From: JAUWCL01 sp964599375
GTDB taxonomy: Bacteria > Krumholzibacteriota > Krumholzibacteriia > Krumholzibacteriales > Krumholzibacteriaceae
Assembly: GCA_964599375.1 (NCBI GenBank)
Contig: CAZREW010000004.1
Coordinates: forward strand, 1 to 64,000
DNA: 64,000 nucleotides
Direction of reading: 5' to 3'
In this document: in pieces, positions 57,822 through 64,000 of the stretch
How the letters are laid out: each line of letters begins with the position of its first letter
How positions within the stretch are numbered: position 1 is the stretch's first letter
Program-made: the position numbers and the translations under genes
Notes under the pieces: model-generated
Seen by the model: the letters and a program-made list of their open reading frames with translations, nothing else
Databases searched by the model: none
Told to the model about the DNA's origin: nothing

Positions 57822-58736
57822 ATGAGGGCTCCTTTAATAACGACATGCATCATGCTTTGCCTCGCCGCGGCCGCTTCCGCCGCCTGGACCGTGGACGGCC
57901 GCGCCTCCGGCGGGGACACGCTCAGCGCGGAGCGCCTCGACATGGTTTTGGGTGCCGGCGACCTCCGGGAGCCTCTGGGTCTCGCCGTCGACGACAGGGG
58001 TTTCGTCCTCGTCGCGGACGCGATGGCCGGCAAGGTCTACAGGTATTCGCCTGACGGGGCATCGGTAGAGTTCGAGGTGCCGAATCTCGACGCGGGATTC
58101 TATCCGATAGACGTCGCGGCGTACGGGACGCTCGTGTACGTCCTCGATTACGCTGGCAACAGGCTGCTGAGGTACGAGTACAGGGGGGCCTGGCTCGACG
58201 TGCTCCTCGACTTCTCCCAGTTTCCGAGGATGAAGCCGGCATCCGTCACGAGCAGTGGTGGAGGGAGGCTCCTTACGACCGATCTCGATCACCACGATAT
58301 CACGATATGGTCTCCCCTTCTCGAGATAGAGATAAGGACGGGCGGGTATGGATGGGTCGATGGCAGTTTCGAGAAGCCCATGAAAGCCGCCCTGTTCGGA
58401 GACGAGAAGATCGCCGTCGCGGAGTTCGGGAACGCCCGCGTTCAGATTCTCGGGAGCGGCGGAGGTTTCGAGGGCTACGCTCTTCTCGCTGGTGGCGCGA
58501 AGATGAAGTCGCCGCGCTACGTCTGTGGAGGGCTCGACGGTTATCTCTTCGTCGCCGATACCGGAGCGGGGATGGTATACGGATTCACTCCGTCGCTGGA
58601 GCATGTGCTGACAATCGGCGATGGAGCGGATCTCAGGCCGTCGGCGGTCGCGGTCTCCTGGGACTTCCGGCTCTATGTCGCTGATCTCAGGACGAGATCG
58701 ATCTTCGTGTACCGCCTCGACTACCCCGGCAGATGA
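57822..58736 (+). CDS. NHL-type beta-propeller protein
   Basis: A 304-residue exported protein (signal peptide to about residue 20). Repeats of the form PLGLAVDDRGFVLVADAMAG, PIDVAAYGTLVYVLDYAGNR and LDGYLFVADTGAG give a six-bladed NHL propeller. Such domains serve as interaction platforms, here probably in the periplasm or at the surface. It overlaps the next gene's start by four bases, so both are likely made together. The SprA-like partner suggests a role in the same envelope complex (inference). Confidence 0.75.
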   Translation: MRAPLITTCIMLCLAAAASAAWTVDGRASGGDTLSAERLDMVLGAGDLREPLGLAVDDRGFVLVADAMAGKVYRYSPDGASVEFEVPNLDAGFYPIDVAAYGTLVYVLDYAGNRLLRYEYRGAWLDVLLDFSQFPRMKPASVTSSGGGRLLTTDLDHHDITIWSPLLEIEIRTGGYGWVDGSFEKPMKAALFGDEKIAVAEFGNARVQILGSGGGFEGYALLAGGAKMKSPRYVCGGLDGYLFVADTGAGMVYGFTPSLEHVLTIGDGADLRPSAVAVSWDFRLYVADLRTRSIFVYRLDYPGR

Positions 58737-61700
58737 ACATGATCTCATCGCGGATTCACGCAGCCGTCCTCCTGATAACCCTGGCCGCCAGCCCAGTTCC
58801 GGCCGCGGAGAGGGGGAACCTGCGCGTGATGGCTCCCGTGCGGGACCATTACGTCGAATCGAGAAGGTTTGTCCTCGCCGAGGGAGTCACACGCATCGAT
58901 CTCGGAGTGTCGTTCATCATCGCCGGGAGCGACTCGGTCACCATCGACGGCCTGCCTCTGAGGAGAGAAGCCGACTACAGGATAAACGTACTCAAGGGCA
59001 CGCTGATACTCGTAGAGCCCCCCGCCGGCGGTGAACTGCTCGAGGTCCGCTGGAAAAGGTACCCCTTTGCCTTCGCTCCAGTCTTCGCCACGAGGTTCCC
59101 AGGTGAGCGGCCCGAGCACCAGGTCACGATGCCGCAGTCGTCCGTAGCAGAGCGGAGACGAGCGGCGGAACCTGATCCATACAGGTTGAGGCTTTCCGGC
59201 AACAAGACGGTAGGGTTCTCCATGGGTTCGGGAAGAGATCTCGGGATCGACCAGAGCCTGAAGGTGACGATGATGGGTAAGCTGGCGAAGGACCTCGAGG
59301 TCAAGGCGTACCTTACCGACGACAACCTTCCAGTGCAGCCGCAGGGGAATACAGAGGAGCTCAAGCAGCTCGACAAGGTAGCCGTCCAGGTAAAGAGCAG
59401 GCACACCGAGACGAATTTAGGCGATTTCGTCAGCGGGCAGAACTGGTCCGAGTTCTCGAGATTCCAGCGTGAGCTCAGGGGCGCCTCGGTGAAGGTGGAT
59501 GCGTGGGACCAGGAGGTCTACGCGGGGGGCGGCATCACCAAGGGCAGGTTCCAGCGGTCGCAGTTCTTTGGTATGGACGGGGTACAGGGCCCGTACGAGC
59601 TCCTCGACGCGAGGCGCTTCAACGGGGTCATCATCCTGCCAGGCACCGAGTCCGTCTTTCTCGACGGACGGAGGATGCGCAGGGGAGCCGAGAACGATTA
59701 CATCATAGACTACGGCAGGGGGACGGTCACGTTCACCGAACGCGTGACGATATCGGTCGACTCGGAGATCGTCATCGAGTTCCAGAGCGGCGAGGACGGT
59801 TACGGCCGTACGACTCTGACAGGGGGGTTTACTTCGCCCCTGGCAGGGGGCGCCGCGACACTGAGGGGATCCTACTTCAGGGAATCGGACGATCCCGACG
59901 ACCCGGTGCGCGGAGTGTTGACCGACGAGGAGAAGGAAATCCTGGCAGGCGCTGGGGATGATCCGTCCAAAGCGATCGCCCCGGGGATCACTCCCGTGGA
60001 GGACGCTTCCGACGCCTACATCCTCGTCCCCGCGGATACGCTTCCCGGGCATTTCGTCTTCGTCGAGCAAGGAGGGACGTTCCTGGTCGATTTCTACGAC
60101 GCGGGCGATGGGAAAGGCGACTATGTGACGGACGGCTTCACCAGGAGGGGCGCGGTGAAGTACAGGTACGCCGGCGTAGGTGGCGGAAACTACCTCGTCG
60201 GCAGGCCGCTTCCTCTGCCCGAGCGAAAGGAGGTCGCCTCTCTCGGGTTCGACGCGGCGAAAGGGAGCCTCTTCATCTCCGGAGAGGGGAACCTCTCTGT
60301 CCTCGACTCGAACGTCCTCTCCAGCGTGGGTGACGGAGACAACGAGGGAGGGGCCCTGAGGCTCAGCGGCGGGCTCAGGGAGCAGGCCGTCGGTCGGAGC
60401 AGGCTCTCGCTTCTCGCCGAGTACTCATCCCTGGAGGAGCGGTTCAGCGCTCCCGACAGGGCGAGGCCTCCTTATTTCTACAGGAACTGGAATCTCGACG
60501 ACGTTCCCCTTACCGGCACGGAGAGGATCTCGGGCCTGAACCTTCGATGGGAGGGGGAAAAGCTCTGGAAGCTGGGAGGAAGCTACGACAGGCTCCAGAG
60601 GACGGGCGGACCGGGTGCGAGAAAGGCCGAGGCCTCGCTTGCCCTCGGCGACAGGGCCGACCGCGGGCTCGAGGCGGCCGGGTACGATTCGAAGAACGAC
60701 CTGGGAAGGGACAGGCGTTACCTGCACGCGGATGGAGCCTTCGGCCTGTGGAAGATCATTCCGCGTGCCGTATTCGATACTGAACGATACAGGTCGTTCA
60801 ACTCCGACGTCCCAGACACGGGGCGGTTCTACTACCAGAGCGTATTCTCCGTGGCCAGGAGAAAAGCGGGGGCCCTGAGCGGCACTCTCTCGTACACGAC
60901 GAGGAACACGGACAGGATGGCGGCAGAAGGGGGAGGCTGGTCGAGGTACAGGGAGAACGACGAGGTAAGGCTTGACGGGGGATACTCATCGGGCGAGGCG
61001 ATAGTGGAGCTTGTCGCCAGCAGGAGTAACACGAGGTACAGGGATACGGGAGGAACGGCGAGGTATGACCTCGGGAGGATGAGATACAGGGACGCCTGGT
61101 GGGCGGGAGCCGTCACCAGTGATCTCGGCTACCGCATCAGCTCTGGAGTGGACAGGAAGCTGGAGAAGGCAGTCGTATTCGTGGGAGAGAACCGGGGCGA
61201 TTACGACAGCGAAGGAAACGAGGTGGGGCAGAACAGGGGCGATTACATGGTGATCTTCCTCCCAGCGGGGAACACGGTCCCGGTCCGCACGGTAGAGCTT
61301 TCCTGGAAGCTCAGCATCGGGAGCGGGGTCCGCGGGATTTCTCTCTCCCCTTCAGAAGACACGGGGGCCTGGGAATGGATCAGGAGGAACGTCTCCGTCG
61401 ATAACTTCCTCTCGGTCGTCGAGAGGTCCCGCACAGATGAGCTAGCGAGGCTGTACCTGCTCGATCCGTCCCTGCTGCAGAGCGACGAATGGACGCTATA
61501 CGGAAAGAACAGCTTCAGGACCGAGTGGGGGTTCTTCGGTGACGTCAAGGGATACAACCTCAGGCTTGTCTTCTTCAGGGAGGACGAGGAGGACAACCGG
61601 AGCGAGGACGTATCGGTCGAGAGGTACACGAGGCAGATCCAGGGCACGTTCGAGCTGATCCCGGCCAGGTCGTTTACCCTTACCTTCCAGGGGGAGACCT

Positions 61701-62143
61701 CCCTTAGCTCGCGGATGATCACAGGGGCGGCCGGCCAGATGTACAGGGTGGAGAGCCTTCAGGGCTCGACGATCCTGGCGTGGCGGCTCAGGCCGACGGT
61801 GAAGATCGCCCTCGAGGGGGGAGTGGAGGAGAGGAAGGACGAGGTCTCGGCGGCCCGGCAGGTCTCCATATTCGGCACGCCGTCGGTCGACGCTTCGATA
61901 GGGGCGAAGATACATGTCAACGCCCTGCTGAGGATGACATGGACTGACGAGAAGGTGAGCGAGGGAAAGCCCCTCTTCTTCCTCGAGCAGGGGCTGAGGG
62001 AGGACTGGAACGTCGTCGGGCAGTACAGGTTCACCAAGTTCATCAGCTTCGGGCTGAATTACAACGGTCACAGGGAGAAGGATTTCACAGGAGAGGTCAG
62101 GACGATCCATGCTTTCAAGCTGGAAAGCCGCGCATATTTCTAG
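58733..62143 (+). CDS. SprA-like large outer-membrane protein
   Basis: A 1136-residue protein with a signal peptide (cleavage near PAAER). The segments DYIIDYGRGTVTFTERVTIS (residues about 320-340) and the earlier NVLKGTLILVEPP resemble the repeated YxIDYxxGxVTF pattern of SprA, the outer-membrane channel of type IX secretion. From about residue 430 to the end, alternating amphipathic strands and a final Phe (LESRAYF) indicate a big barrel. It is about half as long as Bacteroidota SprA. A different large barrel function is possible. The Omp85 gene overlaps its end by 35 bases. Confidence 0.55.
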   Translation: MNMISSRIHAAVLLITLAASPVPAAERGNLRVMAPVRDHYVESRRFVLAEGVTRIDLGVSFIIAGSDSVTIDGLPLRREADYRINVLKGTLILVEPPAGGELLEVRWKRYPFAFAPVFATRFPGERPEHQVTMPQSSVAERRRAAEPDPYRLRLSGNKTVGFSMGSGRDLGIDQSLKVTMMGKLAKDLEVKAYLTDDNLPVQPQGNTEELKQLDKVAVQVKSRHTETNLGDFVSGQNWSEFSRFQRELRGASVKVDAWDQEVYAGGGITKGRFQRSQFFGMDGVQGPYELLDARRFNGVIILPGTESVFLDGRRMRRGAENDYIIDYGRGTVTFTERVTISVDSEIVIEFQSGEDGYGRTTLTGGFTSPLAGGAATLRGSYFRESDDPDDPVRGVLTDEEKEILAGAGDDPSKAIAPGITPVEDASDAYILVPADTLPGHFVFVEQGGTFLVDFYDAGDGKGDYVTDGFTRRGAVKYRYAGVGGGNYLVGRPLPLPERKEVASLGFDAAKGSLFISGEGNLSVLDSNVLSSVGDGDNEGGALRLSGGLREQAVGRSRLSLLAEYSSLEERFSAPDRARPPYFYRNWNLDDVPLTGTERISGLNLRWEGEKLWKLGGSYDRLQRTGGPGARKAEASLALGDRADRGLEAAGYDSKNDLGRDRRYLHADGAFGLWKIIPRAVFDTERYRSFNSDVPDTGRFYYQSVFSVARRKAGALSGTLSYTTRNTDRMAAEGGGWSRYRENDEVRLDGGYSSGEAIVELVASRSNTRYRDTGGTARYDLGRMRYRDAWWAGAVTSDLGYRISSGVDRKLEKAVVFVGENRGDYDSEGNEVGQNRGDYMVIFLPAGNTVPVRTVELSWKLSIGSGVRGISLSPSEDTGAWEWIRRNVSVDNFLSVVERSRTDELARLYLLDPSLLQSDEWTLYGKNSFRTEWGFFGDVKGYNLRLVFFREDEEDNRSEDVSVERYTRQIQGTFELIPARSFTLTFQGETSLSSRMITGAAGQMYRVESLQGSTILAWRLRPTVKIALEGGVEERKDEVSAARQVSIFGTPSVDASIGAKIHVNALLRMTWTDEKVSEGKPLFFLEQGLREDWNVVGQYRFTKFISFGLNYNGHREKDFTGEVRTIHAFKLESRAYF

Positions 62144-63863
62144 AGCGGCCCTCCCGGCCGCGATCATCGCCGCCGCGGCTCTCTCTGCCGTTTGGGGAGG
62201 GGCGCCGGTCGCCAGGTGCGCCGCGCAGGGAGCCGGCGACACCCTAGCCGCCGCGCGCCCGCTGATATCTAATGTGCGCTGGGAAGGGATCGAGCAGCTC
62301 GACGCCCGGGCCGTCGGCAGGAACAGCTATCTGCGCCGTGGCGAGCGACTGAGCGACCGGCTGCTCGATCAGGAGCTCGGAAGGATAGACTCCCTCTACT
62401 TCTCTGCCGGGCTGCTCGCCGCAAGGGCCGCCGTAGATACGGTGGTCAGAGGCGGGTCGGCAGAGGTCGCCGTCCTGATCTCGGAGGGAAGCCGGACGAG
62501 GATCGGCACGGTCAGGTTCAGCGGATCCGAAGTGATCCCCGAAGGCGAGCTGGCAGGAAGGCTCGGGGTCGTAGAGGGGGCGCCTTTCGACCCGGTGGCT
62601 CTCGAGACCTCGATGGGAGATCTTCTCGCCGGGCTGAACCGGTCGGGATACCCCTACGCGCAGGTCTGGATGACCGGTTTCGAATTCGACCCCGGAGCCA
62701 ACACGGTCGATCTTACATTCTCGATATACGGAGGCGAGGAGTCGATAGTCGAAGAGGTCGTTTTCGAGGGCCTGACGAAGACCGACACCTCGCTCGCGAT
62801 GCGCACCTCGAGGCTCTCGACGGGCGGCAGGTTCGACGAGCGTAAGCTCGCCCGGGCGGCGCGCTACCTCTCGGCCAGCGGGCTCTTCGCCCGCGTGGGG
62901 CAGCCCGAGGTCGGCAGGCTAGGGCCCGGCAGGGTCCACGTGAAGATCCCCGTCGAGGAGATCGAACGCGGCAATTCGATAGAGGGGATCTTCGGCTTCG
63001 CGAAAAAGGAGACGGAAGGGTACATCACGAACGGCTCGGTCGACCTCGCCCTGAGGAATATCGGGGGAAGCGGCAGGGACGTCGATTTCAGGTGGCTCAA
63101 CGACGGCCTCAGCTATCGGACGCTGCATTTCAGGTACTCGGAGGATTTCTTCCTCTCGCTTCCCCCGGGCCTGGAAGCAGAACTGAGGCAGGACGTCTAC
63201 GATACATTATACGACTACACGGTGGTAGGCTTCGACATGAAGCTCAGCGCCGGCCCCGGGGGCACCGTAATGGCCGGATACACATGGGACAACAACGTCC
63301 CGCAGGAGACCGCGGACTTTGCCAGGAGCGTCAGACACAGGTTCCGTGCTGGAGCCAGGGCCAGATGGCCCGGCCGCGCCGCCCTCGCGCTGAGCGTCGA
63401 GGGAGCGCTGCGGAAGGAATACGCCGCTACAGGCACGGAGACCGACAGCCAGCTGCTCTATCGGTTCGAAGGGGAGGTCGAGATCCCGTCCTTCCCCGCG
63501 CAGTCTCTATATATGAGGCTCGTCTCGGAGGGGGTCTTTTCGAAGGAGGACGTCAGACCTGCCGAGACGTACCCGCTCGGGGGGGCGAGGAGCCTGAGAG
63601 GCTACAGGGAGAACCAGTTCCGCGGCGAGAAGGTCGCGTGGGCCAACTTTGAATACAGGTTCGGCGGAGCGTCGCGGATTTTCCTCTTCTATGACGTTGG
63701 AGCCTACTACAGGAAGAATACCGGCCGGCAGTTGCTCGACGGGCTCGGATTCGGGCTGATGTCTTCCTCGAAGCTCGGCACGGTGGCACTCAGCTTCGGC
63801 ATGGGGGAGAGGATCGCCCTTGACGGCATGCTCATCCACATCTCGCTCATCGAGAACTTCTGA
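62109..63863 (+). CDS. Omp85-family protein (BamA/TamA-like) with POTRA domains
   Basis: A 584-residue outer-membrane protein. Three to four POTRA-like modules (residues about 50-275) include VRWEGIEQLDARAVGRNSYL, GTVRFSGSEVIPEGELAGRL and EVVFEGLTKTDTSLAMRTSR. The 16-strand barrel follows, with PLGGARSLRGYRENQFRGEK, the variant of the VRGF/Y motif on the L6 loop. It is shorter than BamA (about 800) and similar to TamA. It inserts or exports barrel proteins; linkage to the SprA-like gene suggests a dedicated assembly factor. The C-terminus is Phe (LIENF). Confidence 0.85.
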   Translation: MLSSWKAAHISRAALPAAIIAAAALSAVWGGAPVARCAAQGAGDTLAAARPLISNVRWEGIEQLDARAVGRNSYLRRGERLSDRLLDQELGRIDSLYFSAGLLAARAAVDTVVRGGSAEVAVLISEGSRTRIGTVRFSGSEVIPEGELAGRLGVVEGAPFDPVALETSMGDLLAGLNRSGYPYAQVWMTGFEFDPGANTVDLTFSIYGGEESIVEEVVFEGLTKTDTSLAMRTSRLSTGGRFDERKLARAARYLSASGLFARVGQPEVGRLGPGRVHVKIPVEEIERGNSIEGIFGFAKKETEGYITNGSVDLALRNIGGSGRDVDFRWLNDGLSYRTLHFRYSEDFFLSLPPGLEAELRQDVYDTLYDYTVVGFDMKLSAGPGGTVMAGYTWDNNVPQETADFARSVRHRFRAGARARWPGRAALALSVEGALRKEYAATGTETDSQLLYRFEGEVEIPSFPAQSLYMRLVSEGVFSKEDVRPAETYPLGGARSLRGYRENQFRGEKVAWANFEYRFGGASRIFLFYDVGAYYRKNTGRQLLDGLGFGLMSSSKLGTVALSFGMGERIALDGMLIHISLIENF

Positions 63864-63904
63864 CATCTGCTAAAATCATAGTGGCAGGGGCGGCCCGGCT
63901 CGAT

Positions 63905-63910
63905 TATAAT
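63905..63910 (+). promoter_or_regulatory. possible -10 box flanked by an inverted repeat
   Basis: TATAAT at 63905-63910 lies between CAGGGGC (63885-63891) and GCCCCTG (63916-63922), perfect seven-base arms. No good -35 box is seen at 17 bases. The symmetric arms could be an operator. Confidence 0.35.
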
Positions 63911-63947
63911 AGAATGCCCCTGAAAAGACAGCGAGAGGAGGCTCCGT

Positions 63948-64000
63948 TTGACGGAAGTCGAGAAGGCAAGAGCAGGTGAGATAAGCCCCGCTCTGAAGGA
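63948..64000 (+). CDS. start of a gene, possibly thiC (cut by window edge)
   Basis: TTG 63948 lies behind AGGAGG and begins LTEVEKARAGEISPALK, which resembles the usual first residues of some phosphomethylpyrimidine synthases (T..E.AR.G.I.P.M). Only 17 codons are visible, so this is a tentative call. There is no room for a TPP riboswitch between the preceding gene and this start. Confidence 0.35.
   Translation, partial: MTEVEKARAGEISPALK

Noticed and set aside
1..64000. Integron integrase or other tyrosine recombinase gene
   Set aside because: No reading frame on either strand shows the R..H-x-x-R..Y pattern of such enzymes; the gene must lie outside the window or be absent.
1..64000. CRISPR array
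   Set aside because: The repeats seen are attC sites and one 55-base pair of repeats with kilobase spacing; there are no short regular spacers and no cas genes.

Overview
The window is a scaffold segment (it holds one 100-base N gap at 7125-7224) from a GC-rich, double-membraned, uncultured-type bacterium. Gram-negative architecture is shown by RND/TolC efflux genes, an Omp85-family protein, a PpiD-like foldase and several beta-barrel proteins. A gingipain-type C25 peptidase, an M6 peptidase with a C-terminal sorting-type domain, a PorV-like protein and a SprA-like outer-membrane protein occur together. This points to the FCB superphylum, probably a candidate phylum such as Krumholzibacteriota or Eisenbacteria rather than classical Bacteroidota, because the base composition is GC-rich. 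The phylum placement is an inference.

Region 1 (about 1-11.8 kb) is an integron-type gene-cassette array. Single genes, all on the + strand, alternate with attC recombination sites that share one consensus: a CCTAAC core, a TTGCAGCTGACGG arm, a CCGCAGCTGAAGC arm and a CGTTAGG core. Cargo includes methyltransferases, a DUF6933 protein, small membrane proteins, MazEF and AbrB/PIN toxin-antitoxin pairs with their own promoters, a SnoaL-like protein, a SulP transporter, a secreted protein and a bacterial eRF1-like (baeRF) protein. No integrase gene is visible. The left end is open, so this is either the distal part of a chromosomal integron or an integrase-less attC cluster.

Region 2 (about 10.6-25.8 kb) is a flexible zone rich in decayed genes. 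It contains a headless SDR, nitroreductase and ORF6N fragments, a twice-frameshifted ABC ATPase, a P-type ATPase with two internal deletions, an LRR lipoprotein relic and an MgtC relic. Between these lie intact accessory genes: PAP2 phosphatase, CPBP protease, a zincin on the minus strand, a serine-hydrolase-like protein, TrmO, hemerythrin and small membrane proteins.

Region 3 (25.8-37.5 kb) holds a TolC-HlyD-RND efflux operon, envelope proteins (lipid methyltransferase family, YccF, HXXEE, VanZ-like), and a sensorless histidine kinase with a NarL-type regulator. An ammonium transporter and a TorF-like porin follow, and a strong hairpin terminator closes the region against the convergent ppiD-like gene.

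Region 4 (37.5-64 kb) is a core region with high coding density: a PpiD-like foldase, M23 peptidase, dnaE, a barrel protein, accA, a Trm112-like protein preceded by a promoter and structured leader, a YdjM-like protein, and then a long co-directional cell-surface cluster. That cluster runs C25 peptidase, PorV-like protein, M6 peptidase, two DUF5683-like proteins, a beta-propeller protein, a SprA-like barrel and an Omp85 protein. It looks like a compact type IX-secretion-related surface module. The window ends in the first codons of what may be thiC.
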